Origin: Dioscorea cayenensis subsp. rotundata
Taxonomy: Eukaryota; Streptophyta; Magnoliopsida; Dioscoreales; Dioscoreaceae
Assembly: GCF_009730915.1 (NCBI RefSeq)
Contig: NC_052473.1
Span: 17,070,100-17,134,099 of the forward strand
Direction: 5' to 3'
DNA: 64,000 nt
A program made the translations under genes and the position numbers. Below the pieces are notes generated by a model. That model was not told the DNA's origin. It worked only from the letters and a program-made list of their open reading frames with translations, and searched no databases. Numbering within the stretch: position 1 is the first letter of the stretch; every line of letters starts with the position of its first letter. Positions 25,901-38,666 of the stretch are shown in pieces.

Positions 25901-27407
25901 TTTCTGGTAATAAATTAACAAAAAAAATAGTGCATACAACTTGTCAGTATGGTTTGTATTGTTCCAGATAGTAAGCAGGATCATACATAACACGTAATTA
26001 AAAGAAAACGCAAGAAAAATGGTTTTAGAATTAAATCTAAGATATGAGAACTTAATGTCAAGGTAATATCAATTTCTTAACATAAACATACAAGATCGTT
26101 ACCTCAGTAGCTACTTTCTGAATAACTGATGCTGCAACTGATATAGCATTAAGGAAGCGCCATTGTAAGTTCCTGTTGTAAAGCAGTCGCAGATGATAAG
26201 TATCTTCTATCTGATTTGCATTCTTCTTTCCTTTCCTTGCATCCACAATATAGTCAAGAAATGAAGACATAGCAGCAGCTTGACCAGTTGCAGTGCTGGA
26301 GGAAGAAAAAGGGGATGATGACCGTGTTTTTGAGGGACTTTGCATGCCCCTAGAGGTGGTGGATGATGCCAATGTTTTTTTTGGTGATAAAGGCCGATGC
26401 AGACTACTGGATGAGAAAGACTGAGTCCTATTCGATCGTGTCACAGATGTAACCATGCCTGACCAATCAGGAGAAATATTTACAGCAGCACTTATTTCAT
26501 GTTTAATATCCACACTTCTACAAGAATGCACTGATCTTAACACCTCACTTCCTGATTGTCGGAGTCTGTTTCCAGAACAATTAGATGCTAAAAGTCTCCT
26601 TGGTGAAACTACTCGTGCTACATCTGGCAAAGAGTTGGATCTGTTAACCTTCTCATTCAGATCCATGATTCTTGATGGGGTATTAGCAGGCAACTTACTG
26701 CCACTGATTCGAGGCCACCGATGTTGTTCCACCACCCTCAAATGAGGGTTCTCGGCAGGCTGAAAATTTTCTGATTGGTCTGTGGCATTCAGCCTTCTCA
26801 GGGGAGTCCTTTTCCTTTCAGAATCCACATTGACTAAGGACTTTAATGAATGATCTGGAGATGAATCTCTGACTGGCTTTACCTTCCTACCAGCAGGACT
26901 TGATACTGACTCAGATTGGAAAGAAGTTGTCAAGCTCCGCATTGAAGGCCACAGTCCATCATGTGTTCTGTTAGACAATAACCTACGTGAAGTATTATGC
27001 ACCTCCGGCATTGAATCACGGATGGGAGTTGTTGACATGGAAGACGGGCTGTATGTTATGGAGGGCCTGGAAGACAGTGATGATGCTGCAGAATTCTTCG
27101 AAGTAAAAGTGGACGGACACCTCCTCTCTGCAGATTGGGATCGTCTAGTAAGCAACACCCCAGAAGCAGGAGACAACTTTTCAGCATTGGGAGATGGGCA
27201 TCGCTTGCGTGCAGGCAGAGTGGATACAACAGTTGATGAAATAGTAGACTTGTATCTTGGTCCAATCTCCTGCACCTGGGACTTGCGAGAATGCAGGACG
27301 GCATTGTTCTTTTCTGAAGAGACCAGCGGATGCCAGGGAATATTGTCTTTCAGCAGGGCCTTCTGCTGTGCCACCATCCCTAAGGGTTCTAAGCTACTCA
27401 TATCCAT
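22971..27407 (-). CDS. AUG8: Augmin subunit 8 / QWRF-motif protein, 602 aa, six exons
   Basis: Reading leftwards, exons are 26103-27407, 24873-24992, 24167-24283, 23941-24030, 23485-23592 and 22971-23039. All junctions are GT-AG and every exon is a whole number of codons, totalling 1809 bases. Residues 1-390 are Ser/Arg/Pro-rich, basic and probably disordered, the microtubule-binding part. The family signature LRLLYNRNLQWRFLNA lies near residue 405-418. It is followed by the predicted helical DUF566 part (DALCGVWNTTSELRDSVNLKRVNLL; VDIRAIKNAISSAVDTM) and ends ...MQEFSLKTQLMQLRLENVHKMQ. Augmin brings gamma-tubulin to existing microtubules to nucleate branches; subunit 8 anchors it. The start at 27407 (MDMSSLEP) is chosen because the upstream frame has only non-ATG codons; a second ATG at 27401 is possible. 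Closest to Arabidopsis QWRF8/AUG8 (At4g30710), by memory. Confidence 0.9.
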
Positions 27408-28730
27408 CCACAACTCCCTCCAAATCAAACCACATTAAACATGTTATTCATAGACATACCAACACTTTGGACCTGCCAAAATTAGATACTAAACAGTCTA
27501 TAAACTGAGCATATTTCTGCAATGCTTAACAAGAACAAAATGACCAAAAGAAAAAAAATGTAAAAGAACATGAAGAAAACCATTCCAACAGACCCATGAT
27601 GAATGTGAAGGAGCAAGGAGATCCACAAATGGGACATTCAGCTGATGCAAGAATCAAACACAAAAAGTTTGCTTCAAAAAACCAAAAAATAAAATAAACA
27701 TGAGAACATCAGGCCAAGAATCTCAGGTAGGCGGTTTTGCATGAGGACAAAGAGGAGCAGGGAGACTCTGCGAAGGCTTTCAGGAGGAAAAGAAAATGAA
27801 GGAATTAACAAAGTGGGCACGTCAAACAAAGGATGACTCTCTGAACTCTAGTCCTTTTGTTTAATGAATTCACAGCGGTTTGTTCTAAATATCTGAATTT
27901 TGTTTTTGGATTGTTTGCTGTCCTCCTCACGAGGAGAGCCATGGTTGGAGGGGTCACCTGGAAGCATCTTTACTATAAAAAGGTAAAAAGGCAAAAAGGC
28001 AAGCGATTTAATGGAGGAGGTTGGGAGTCAAATAGGATGCATACCTGATTTTCTCTTCCGCTATTAAAAAATCATGGTAAATTGGTAAAAGATGAGGGAA
28101 AGGTGAAAAACCAAGAAAGGAGCTACTTTTACATGGGGATCCATTAATTGGCCTCTGATTCAAGGACATTAATTGGGATTTCTAGGGTTTGGGAAGTGGC
28201 ATGGAGATCCACGTCACTGAGACAGGAGAGTTCTTTTGTTTAATGAAATCATTACAGCAAATGATAAAAATGAGGGATTTTTCTATTGATTTAGGGCATG
28301 GATTTTGAGTCTAGGGTTTTGGATTTTGGCAAAAGGACTGTCAAAGGTACTAAATCCAAACAATAGGACATGAAAATCCAACTAAAGTCGTACAATTGCA
28401 GAAAATCACCAAGTAAATCTCATGCAGACATTGATCTCAAATGGTACTAGATGAGTTCATTACTAGGTATCTTTAATTTCATTCATTACAACTACAAACA
28501 AACATTCATTGAAAAAAACAACCATAATTCTCAAATTTCCTAGATATGGAAACCATAGAGCAATTAAACAACATAAAAAAGAGAAATGCTGATTATAAAA
28601 ACAACAAAACCTCAAACTCATCACAAATTCGATCCAATAATCACAAATTAAACACCAAAAAAACACTGAATGGAACTAAAAAAATCCACAAAAATACTAA
28701 AATATACAAAGATTCGGAAACGAATCTCAC

Positions 28731-28900
28731 CTCGGGGATCGCCTCGTCCCTGCAAACAAGCGACGCACGCAAATCTCAAAACAGCAATAAGATCAACCGT
28801 ACAAGCATCTACACGAAACCCTAACAAATGCTCGGATCTTGAACCAAAAACAAGAGAGAGAAAAAAAAAACCCTAGAAATTCATTCAAAGCTTTGCAGCG
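28731..28900 (-). other. Probable 5' untranslated exon of AUG8
   Basis: On the minus strand the sequence is C/T-rich with a ctagggttttttttt run, then gatccccgag followed by gtgag at 28730-28726, a strong splice donor. It lies about 1.3 kb upstream of the coding start, and a gcag acceptor near 27517 would fit a leader intron. No ATG-initiated protein of note lies in it. Right boundary is approximate. Confidence 0.5.
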
Positions 28901-30257
28901 CTTGTGCTCCTCCGCTTCTGTCCCGCGGTTTTTCCCCGCGTTTCTTTCGTTTCCCACGGGCTCGTTTCCCATGGGAAACGGCAAACCGAACATGTGAATC
29001 CGTTTCACAATATGGAAACGAAGTATGTATTACTATAATTCAAAAAATTCATATTGGCCATCTCGAGGCAAAATGGACGGATGGCCTGTTCATTTTAATT
29101 GAAGAAAGGAAAAGTGAGGGAAAGTATATGATTTACTCACAACTAATGTTCATTTGTTTTAAAAGGTTGAAAGTGATCTTTTTCTCACTTTGGTTTTTTA
29201 AGTGAAATTTCAACTAAATTCATTTCAATACTTTTTTCAATTGAAACGGGGAAATGAGATAATCTATAAAAACTCACCTCTTCACACTTTTACAATCTTT
29301 TTAAATTTATAGAACTTCACTTAACACCTAAATTCTCTAGTTCCACTATTATTTCTTGACAAATGAACATCAAAATTGCTATAAGTGATATCACTTTTCA
29401 TCACTTTCTCACTAGAGTTGTAAACGAGCTGAGTCGAGCCAAGTATCACCAGGCTCGAGCTCGGCTCGTTTAAGCTCGATTAGCTTGTATACATAAGTAA
29501 TTTTGTAATTTTATATAGTTTATATAATTATGTACTTTTGTAATTTATATATAAATAATTTAATATTTTATATATAAAAAGTCTCGTTTAAGCTCATGAG
29601 CCCTCACTGAAATTGAGTATTTTTAGGTTTGAGCTCGACTGTTAACATAAACGAGCATGTTCGAGCTCTACCGACTCACTGAAAAAAATTGAATCGAATC
29701 GAGATCGATGCACGTTGATTTCGAGTAAATTTCACTGAAAGAAATTTTCATTTCATTTACACCCCTATTTCTCACTCTCACACAACTGTATATACCCTTA
29801 GATAGAAAGTTCGATGTAATCACATTTCTCACTCAATCAAAGTCATATGAATCGGTCATTGCTAATCACGAGACTCATTGAATGGTTATGATCAGGTGAT
29901 CCGGGATTCTTCGAACTTTTAAAATATATAATTTGAAAATTCAAATAAGCTTTAAGATTCGTGCATAGTTGTGACGATGCATTATCAACGGTCAAGATGG
30001 CAAGTTTGGAACCCGCGCAATTCCCCTCAAACAGCAAACCCCGCGCTTTCAATCATAACGCGTGGAGCACTTATAGCCACTGTAATGTTCGAGAGTCGTG
30101 TGCGATCCATCGCGAGGTTCATTGGACGGTCTTGATCAAATGAACACGTGGCATTCCCGCGTCCAAGCTACAAAACCCCTCCTTTCATCGTCTCTCTCGT
30201 TCTCGCCCGGCAAATCAATCCCCAAAGTTTTGAAGAAATCCTTGAAACCCTAGTTTC
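28901..30257. other. Divergent promoter region between AUG8 and GPX, with MITE
   Basis: The two neighbouring genes are transcribed away from each other. Within this space lies the MITE described separately (29413-29767). The remaining sequence is AT-rich up to about 29990. About 30000-30250 is less AT-rich and includes cacgtgg (30145-30151), a G-box core upstream of the peroxidase start. Confidence 0.5.
29413..29767. mobile_element. hAT-type MITE with perfect 8-bp target duplication
   Basis: The left end tagagttgtaaacgagc pairs with the right end catttacacccct a (inverse taggggtgtaaa). Both flanks carry the 8-mer tttctcac, at 29405-29412 and 29768-29775. The interior has the cgagctcg/gctcgttta motifs seen in a common family of small plant hAT elements. 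No coding capacity. Confidence 0.8.
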
Positions 30258-33200
30258 ATGGCTCACATGGCCTTCTCCTCCGCTCTCTGTGCGGCTCGGA
30301 GCCCTTGGAATGGATTTGTTCCTCAAATGGGCTGTTTCCATCTATCCGGGAGATTCGCAACTGGGTTTCCGAGTTCTCTGTTTTCGGTTCGTAGGTCCTC
30401 TTCTGAGAACTCTGGGGGCTTTGGATCGAGGAGATTGAGAACTGGTGGGTTTGTTTCTGCTAGTGCTGCCACTGAGAAGAGCATCCATGATTTCACTGTG
30501 AAGGTGGGGACCTTTTCTTTGGCTTGTATGTGATGGGCGTGGAGTAGGTGGAGAAAAATCTTTGATTTGATCACTGTTTTTATTTAGTTATTTTGGCAAA
30601 AGGATGTGGAGTTTGATGCAATAGGTTTAGGATTTGATTGTATGTTCATAGACTGGAATCTTGATTTTTTTTTGGTGGAAATGATGGTTTCTAGGTCTTA
30701 TTGGGTTTTAATGTGTTTGGGATTATGAAAAGCATTCACAAGTGAGACCATTAATTTATTTATTAGAGAAAAGGCTGAAATTGTGGGGTTTTTCTTTTGG
30801 TCAAGGTTTTGCTAATGTTGAGCAATTTATTGCAGGATATTGATGGGAAAGACTTTTCTCTTAACAAATTCAAGGGCAAAGTTCTATTGATTGTCAATGT
30901 TGCTTCCAGATGGTGATTCAAACTATTCAAATTTTTGTGTTTGATACTTATCACTAGAAAGCTAGGACGTAGTCTTGTAAGTTTCTAGTTCATGGTTGTA
31001 GTTTTGATTCACCTCTGAGATCACTTCATTTTGGCTGTCAGTGGGTTAACAACATCTAACTACACGGAATTGTCCCATGTATACGAGAAATATAAGGCAC
31101 AAGGTAATTTCAATTATAAGATAGCATCATTCTTCTTGTTATAATTATCATAATTTTTGCAGATATTTTACTTTCTTACGTTAGTTTGCATTATGTCTTT
31201 CCCCTGAAGACTGTCTTTACTATGGATATCATCAAATTTTGTTGGTTGTCCATGTTTTTTGTGTTTACCTTTTTTGAGTCAAACTTTGGAAAGAGAAAAC
31301 AAAACGCCACATTTACCTTCTTGTTTGAACATAGGTTGTGCATGTTTTGCTTAAGTCACATATTATGTTTTGCGTAACTTCACCTATTCTTTTCTTTTCA
31401 TGGTTATTTTATTTTATTTTATTTTTTTAAATGCTTTGTTGTCAATTGTATGCTAGAGCTGTCTTGGGCGCATTATTCTTGCTTTGGGCCATAGATTGCA
31501 CAAGCATAACTCTTCAGACAAATATTACATTGATAATGGATATATTTTCTAGTGTTATATTTTTAAAATACTTTATTGGTTAAAAGTTTTTATTCTTGCT
31601 TTTCATTTGGTTATTCAACTTATTTTTGTTGGACTTTCTACAGTTTAAGTTCATCTGTCGTGATATTTTGTATCCTTTCTTAAAACTTCTTGGATTGTAA
31701 CCATTTTCAAATATTTTAAAGTTAATCATCTTCTCTCACATATACTGGCTAATCTTCCATATCGGTTCCAACTGTACTGGTATTGATTACGCTGATCTCT
31801 ACTAAGGACCAACTTGCTGACATGACTGCCAAAAATCTGCTGAAATTCTAGTTTCATTTCTATTGTTTGAGTTATGACTCATTATAAATTTTAAGCCTTA
31901 CGATATGGTTTTGATGTGTTTAACATGCATACTTGTGGATAATATGTTTGACGGCTTCATGGGATTTCGCCTTGTATCGATGCTGTTTACAACTCATGAC
32001 CATGGTATATTTTCACAATTTTGAATTATGTATTGTGACCTTTTATTTTCTTTTGTAATCTCAACCCAATAAAAGGCTTCGTTAGCAATTAGGCTTACAA
32101 AAAATTTAGATAAGATCATATGAAAATCCCATTTTAGTGGAGGAAAATGGCAAGAAAGGAACAATATGTTTAATTGTTTTTAACGCGTGATAGAAGTTGG
32201 TTGTATTAACGTGTAATAGAAGTTGGTTGTGTACTTTAAAATTGATCACCCATAAAGCATGGTTTGATTTTTACTGAATGATTTGCACTAAGTTAGTTTT
32301 CTTGCTTTGTCTTAAGAGAATGCTTCAGAAATTATATGCTTAGCATCATTTTCAACTAAAATTCCTGCATGAAGTAACAGTCTTCTCTCAATCTCACAAC
32401 CAGGAACCATAGCTTTTGCTCCCATTGAAACTAACATACTCTCCTTGGATATAGACTTCGATCCTTAGTTTTTCAAAAGAAATAAATAAACAATACGATC
32501 TCTCCTTGGATAGGAGTATTTCTATGGCTATTGTTGGAAGCGTATATATTGCCATGAAACTTGTTGTCTTGTTTCTATTAATCATTTGCTGTTATGCTCT
32601 ATTGAAATTTGAATATGATATCTTTCTTCGGAAGCCAATAAATCCTAGGACTAGTGATAGGCAAGAGATGAGAAAAATTCTGTAATCTCTTTGGGTGTGT
32701 TTTGTGGGGCAATAACTTGGGATAACTTGGCTAATCCTAACTGTTTGTTTAATTCAATAAAAATAATAATTTATGAATACCAAGATATCATTTGATGGAT
32801 AAATGTTGATTATTTATTGTAATAATATAATTTTAATTAAATATATTTATTTTAATTAGTAACAATCGAGTCAAAGGTGGATTAACTTCGGATAGAAATT
32901 TTCTCTCCGATACAAATTCAAATTGTAAAATATATTTTTTTCTAATTAAACTCCACTTTTGAGATTCAAGTACAAATATATTCTTAGACACACATGGGGC
33001 TATATTCTGACAAGCTGAGATTGGTTTTAGGCTAGTTTGAGTAATGGAACGCATAAACTTGCGATTTGCAAAATTTTTTGTCATAGTGTTTATTGAAGTA
33101 GCATTAGTATCTAACTTGAATAGGACTTAGAATGGGTTGGGCTTGCAGCTTGCAAGAAACCAGTTTGGAAATGCATTGTTACCCTAATTATTCTCTGTCT

Positions 33201-33957
33201 TAATCCAGGATTTGAAATATTGGCTTTCCCTTGCAATCAATTTGGATTTCAAGAACCTGGATCTAATGCACAAATTAAGCAGTTTGCATGCACAAGGTTC
33301 AAAGCAGAATTCCCAATATTTGACAAGGTAAATATTCCTGTGCCTGCACCCAATCAGAATCTCAGAACTTGTATAAAGTATGAAATTCTTTAAATGGGCA
33401 GATTGATGTGAATGGACCAAACACAGCTCCTGTTTATCAGTTTCTTAAGTCCAATGCTGGAGGGTTTCTTGGTGATGTTATTAAGTGGAACTTTGAGAAG
33501 TTCTTGTTAGATAAAAACGTAAGGTTATTGAGAGATACCCACCAACAACGTCGCCATTTCAAATTGAGGTATGCATGCAACTAGGAGATGGCATTTCATG
33601 TTATTATCAGTCTTTTACAGAGGGTAAGTGAGGTTCCTCCTGGAAGGATACTCCTAACCATTGCAGCGATATATTTTAGCTGCTGATTGCTGCCAGAAGT
33701 ATGTGAAGGCTCAATTTCTATCTGGATGCTAATTAAATCTTTCATCTCACATGTTTATAACTTCATGTGCCCCTGTTGCACTTGCATCATAGTGGTTAAC
33801 CTTCTGAGGAGTGGTTATATGAGTCTTTTGGGTGATCTAGTTGCTAGCATTATTTTAATATTCTTGGCTTGTTGCACTTGTTAATCTTGTAGTTTCTGCT
33901 TCTCACATTGTTTATTTCTTTCTGCAGAAAGATATCAGGAAGCTCCTTGCAGTGTAG
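30258..33957 (+). CDS. Chloroplast glutathione (thioredoxin) peroxidase, six exons, 1-bp frameshift
   Basis: Exons are 30258-30503, 30836-30912, 31042-31103, 33209-33327, 33402-33568 and 33928-33957. The first 72 or so residues are a Ser/Arg-rich plastid transit peptide. The catalytic Cys is in NVASRC-GLT (residue 108); [14 protein letters not shown] carries the active-site Gln; [11 protein letters not shown] carries the resolving Cys (156); IKWNF carries the Trp and Asn. Plant enzymes of this family reduce peroxides using thioredoxin. Exon 5 is 167 rather than 168 bases: one base is missing at about 33519, after LLDKN. Without it the frame runs into other sequence and stops at 33998-34000. 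With one base more it would end ...KDIRKLLAV at 33955-33957, the usual length of about 233 residues. Family plants usually have FGGQEP; here it is FGFQEP. Confidence 0.88.
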
Positions 33958-34816
33958 AGTACTTGAGTGGCACAACAGAAGATGTAAATACAGAATTTAG
34001 TGTGATCAACTTTGATAATATGGCATGCAAAATTTTAAGATAGGGGGATATTCTGCCTTGTATATGCAACCAGTTGGCTTGTCTATTTTCTATCTCCCTT
34101 TGCTGTATGCACAAAGTATTAGAATAAAAGTTGTTTCAGTTATCTGTCTGTCTGCTTTGAACTACTTTTGGAGGTTGAATCTGATTTCAGATTTCTGATG
34201 AAGCCTTCGGTAAACTATGTCGCTTTTTTCCTGTCAAGTCGGGAAAGTAGACATTTTTTTTCTATTCTTTTGGATTATAGCAAATACAATAAGGTAGATC
34301 ACTGTCTAGTTAACATTATGTGCTCTTAGTTGATAATGACTGTTGTTTAGATCATTATCAGGGATCCACCTGGTCTGGAAGTGGTGGCCTTGTGCTACCT
34401 TTGTTGTGCTATTTAATTTGTGCTATCTAATACAAACTGGTGGCTTTCTCTGAGAAATAATAGCCTATGCTGTGATAAGTGGGTTCAAATCTGTACTTTC
34501 TTCCAGGTTGATTGGTCCAAATCTGTGCTTTCTTCCAGGCTGATTGGTTAAAGAGGATGAAGAAGAGAAAAGTTTAGAAACTAGTGCTTGCAAAATGTAG
34601 AGAACTTATACAAAGAACTAAAACAATTTTCATTGATTGGTAGGGTGGAGATAATGTTGAATAGGAGTTTGTGAGCACATGGATTTTCTAATTATCATGA
34701 CTACACACAAAATTCATTCAAGATGAATTCTTGTTTGTTTATTGCTAAGGGATGCTTAATGCCTGGTTTTGGGCAATGTATTATCTTGGATGAAAATTTT
34801 CTGTTCTAGTAGTTCT
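33958..34816. other. GPX 3' region
   Basis: The first 250 bases or so are probably the peroxidase 3' untranslated region. A 32-bp direct repeat occurs at 34484-34515 and 34516-34547. No further gene is visible. The last five bases (34812-34816, gttct) are the left target duplication of the copia element. Confidence 0.5.
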
Positions 34817-34985
34817 TGTTAGAATAAGGCTATATGGAATATAGAGAGAATGAAGAGAGGAAGAATGAGATGAAGAGAGGAAGAATGATATGAAGAGTGA
34901 TATTCATGTAGTGATGTATACAAGTATATATAGACACAAGAAGTAAAAGGCTAAAATGGGCTATATAGTAATGGGCTCTTTAACA
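34817..34985 (-). repeat. 3' LTR of the copia element
   Basis: 169 bases, TG...CA ended. Contains a duplicated gaagagaggaagaatga segment and is 12 bases longer than the 5' LTR, mainly from an indel near 34890-34905. Confidence 0.92.
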
Positions 34986-34994
34986 CCCCCCTTC
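34986..34994 (-). promoter_or_regulatory. Polypurine tract of the copia element
   Basis: Reads gaagggggg on the minus strand, directly before the 3' LTR, where plus-strand DNA synthesis is primed. Confidence 0.8.
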
Positions 34995-35215
34995 AAACTC
35001 AAGGTGGATTAGGATGATCTGAGACACAGAGTTTGAGAAGATGGAATCGATGTTGTTCTCGAGTTTGGGCCTTGGTGAAGAAATCAACAACTTGAGACTC
35101 GGGACGAGCACATACTTGAAGAGCAATGGTCGATTCTCGATAATGTGAACGTGTGAAAAAAATGCATCAACACCAATATGCTTGGTTAATTCATGCTTCA
35201 CGGGGTCATTGGCAA

Positions 35216-36509
35216 TCAGTATAGCACCGATGTTGTCACAAAGAAGAGGAGTGGGAGTATCACATGAGACACCAAAAGTCGACCCAAAGAACCAACGAAG
35301 CTATACAATTTCGGATGTGGTAGTAGCAAGTGCCCGAAGTTACGCCTCGGTGTTAGAAAGCGTGACATGCGATGCATTTCTTGGACTTCCATGCAAGAAG
35401 AAGTGCCAAGAAATATGCAATAACCGATGATGGACCGGCGATCGGCGAGGGTCACTCGCCCAAGTGGAATCCGAGTAAGCGTGAAGCTGAAGCGGACTAG
35501 AATGAGCATAAAACAGACGTCGTGATGTTGTCCCCCTTAGATAACGCAACACGCGAAGTAAATGGCATAGTGGACGGAAGTAGGAGTACTAACGAACTGG
35601 CTCAGCACATGAACAGCATGAGCAATATCCGGCCTGGTAACGGTAAGATAGACAAGGCTGCCCACAATATGACGATAACGAGAAGGATCCTCTAGTGGTG
35701 TGTGCCATCCGTAGGTCGAGTCGAACATGAAGCTCCATAGGGTGTGGCGGTCAGGTGAATCGATGAAGGCCAGAGCGTATAATGAGGTCCTGAATATATC
35801 GATGTTGAGAAATATAGTAACCATTATCTGTAGAAGTCACCTCAATCCCCAGAAAATAGCTGAGAGGTCCTAAATCAGACATCATAAACTGCTGGTCGAG
35901 ACGTTTGCTTCACAAAAACAATATACTCCATATCATCACCGATGAATCAACATATCATCAACATAAAGCAAAAAGCAAAGTGCGACCACTGCGAGAGGTA
36001 TGGATGAATAATGCAGGATCATGATCACTGGGCAAGAAACCAGTTGCACGCACCACAGAACTAAATCGCTCAAACCAAGCACGTGGAGCTTGCTTGAGAC
36101 CATAGAGAGCTCGACGAAGGCGACAAACATAACCTTTAGATGTCTCAATGCCAGGGGGTGGGTGCATGTATACCTCCTCGTGTAAATCACCGTGAAGAAA
36201 AGCATTCTTAACATCCATCTGAGAGATAGTCCAAGAGCGAACAACGACCCAGCGAGAATCGAGTGCGAGTCGTAGTCGGATGAGCCACGGGAGCAAAAAG
36301 TCTCATCATAATCACGACCATGTGCCTGTCGAAAAAAACACGAGCCACGAGGCGAGCCTTATAGCGTTCCATCGAACCATCGGACTTTTGTCTTGACCTT
36401 GTACACCCACTTGCATGTAATTGGAATGGGCGTGAGCGGTAGAGGAACAAGATCCCAAGTGCCCGTCTTTTCCAGAGCTGAAAGCTCCTCGGGACATAGT
36501 CAGCGCCAC
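35216..36509 (-). pseudogene. Copia reverse transcriptase and RNase H, frame-broken
   Basis: Minus-strand fragments carry [19 protein letters not shown] and RALYGLKQAPRAWFERF (RT), the catalytic YVDDM at about 35949-35963 and the RNase H region with LHAYSDSTWASDP. They lie in at least four reading frames, so no continuous product is possible as written. Confidence 0.85.
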
Positions 36510-37834
36510 TCATGGATCTTGGGCTGCCTCGATAAGTCTTTGGGCTCATATACCGCACCAACAATAGGAAAGCCATATCTGTCAAGTGCAGTAATAGTAC
36601 TACGATCACGAAGGTCATACCGAGACGTTGAGGCAGGTAAAAGACCATCGAGCATCGCATCGATGGTACTCGGCGGAGTATCGGAAGGGAGCAGGGAATA
36701 GGGAGTTGAGGATCTTGGGGAACTTTAGGCCTACTGACGATGAGTGAAAAGGAAAGGTGTCGGGGAGGCGGGGATGACGGTAAAGCGGAAGATGGATATG
36801 AAGGTGGAACAAGAGATGAAGAAGGAACAACAGGAGACTCTATAGTAGGAACTAAGTCCAAAGGAGAAAGTCGAAGAAACGAAATAGACTCTGGGAAAGG
36901 AGAGGAAAAGGGAGGTCGAGTAGCTAAAGAGTAGAAATAAGGATGACTCTCGTCAAAAGTGACATCACGAGATATGCGAATGCGACGAGCAGAAGGGTCA
37001 TAGCAACGATAACCCTTATGTTCAAGACTATACCCAAGAAAGACACACTCAATCGATTGAGCTGTTAACTTAGTACGTTCACGAGGTGCAACTAAGACAT
37101 AACAGACACAACCAAAGACCCGAAGATGATTATAATGAGAAAGAGAGCCAAACAAGATTTCTCCAGGACATTTACCCTGAAGAGAAGATGGTTGCATGTT
37201 AATGAGATAAAGCTAGCGTGGAAAGCGCCTCGACCCGAAATGAGCAAGAACAAAATCACGAAATTAGGGAGAGTCCGAGCGGTCTCGATCATGTGGCGAT
37301 GTTTTACGTTCGAGAATCCCATTCTAGCGATGAACACCGGGACAAAAAAAGTTGAGGAAGAGTACCCTCGGATGAGAGAAATTGACGAAAAACGGTGAGA
37401 CGGATACTCCCCGGAATCGAGCGAAAAAATACGAATGGTAGTAGAAAACTGAGTGTGAACCATGCTAGCAAATGACTGATAGATGGATAACAATTGAGTT
37501 CGATGTTTCATGAAGTAGACCCAGGTGTATCTAGAGTAATCATCAATGAAAATGACATAACACTTGTGACCACCTTTGGAAGTAAAAAGGCGCGGGACCC
37601 CAAACATCGGAATGAACTAAATCAAAAGAGCGACTAGACTTAGAGATGCTTGCGAGAATATGGCGGATGTACTTGCTTGCCAAGCTTACAACCCGAACAA
37701 TGAAAAACCAACATCAATAGACACAGGGACCCGGGACACCTTGATGAACTAAGGAGGACAAGACGTGAGCCACATAGATGACCTAGGGCGATGATGCCCA
37801 TCTGTGGAAAGGTAGCGAGCGGGGAAAAAGCGGA
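36510..37834 (-). pseudogene. Copia integrase region, frame-broken
   Basis: YVIFIDDYSRYTWVYFMKH is the start of the integrase core with an active-site Asp; FGCVCYV and KGYRCYDP belong to its C-terminal part. Several frame changes separate the parts. A low-complexity Ser/Pro linker follows, as is common between copia integrase and RT. Confidence 0.8.
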
Positions 37835-38666
37835 TCACTGAACATGGATCGTAGAGGCGGGGATCACGTGGATAGGCGTGGGCATGGTAGAAGGAAGAGG
37901 AAGAGAAGGCGATCTAGAACGTAGAGTCCGCGAAGAACCACTACGGCGATGGCGAGTACCAATCACGACTTTGGTCCGAGCGGTCCCGCGCATAGCAAAG
38001 AAAGAATCATCAAACCCAACAAAAGCAGGTGAAGGTCGGTGGTGACCAGCGGACATAAGATTCATAGGCAGTGAGGAGCGAGGGACACATCGAGGGAGCA
38101 GAATCGAGAAGTAGAAAGAATCCCTTGATGTGAGACAGAACAAGAAGTTCCATCGGTGATGCGAATATACGTACTCATCGGGGAGGCGGGGTTTGCGGGA
38201 TGAAAGGCGAGAATCATCGGAGGTCATGTGAAAAAGAAGCCCCCGAGTCTAAAACCCAAGAGGAAGTAGTAGTACCTGAGGCTGACATTGAGGCAGCGGA
38301 TCCGGATGTACTGGACGGGAGGATCGGAAGAAGCCCGGGGAGCAACTCCGCAGCGAGATCCGGAGGAGCACCCGATTCGAAACTCAACAAAGTCGCTCGA
38401 GGGATGCAACTTGAGGCGATCTTGAAAGCACGATGACCTGTCTTCTTGCAATGGGTGCAGGTGATAGAGTCAACAGAAGGACCCTTAATCACCGCAGGCC
38501 GATGAGAAGCTGCCAAAACAGTGTGTGAGGTCACTGGAGTAGTAGCAAGAGCACGAAGAGCGTGTCTCCTCGAGCAATCAAGGCGGCAGCGCTTGACAGA
38601 GGTCGGAAGAGGATTACGTCCAAGAAGTCGAACGTCTGAGGGCTCAAAGTCGGAGCGGAGGCGCAT
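37835..38666 (-). pseudogene. Copia zinc knuckle and aspartic protease, frame-broken
   Basis: CTHCKKTGHRAFK is a zinc knuckle whose last Cys position is altered. About 90 residues on, WVLDSGASFSHD carries the DSG active site of the protease. The frame is broken just after it. Confidence 0.75.

Noticed and set aside
34476-34500. gggttcaaatc, T-loop-like
   Set aside because: It is part of a 32-bp direct repeat and no cloverleaf fits around it.
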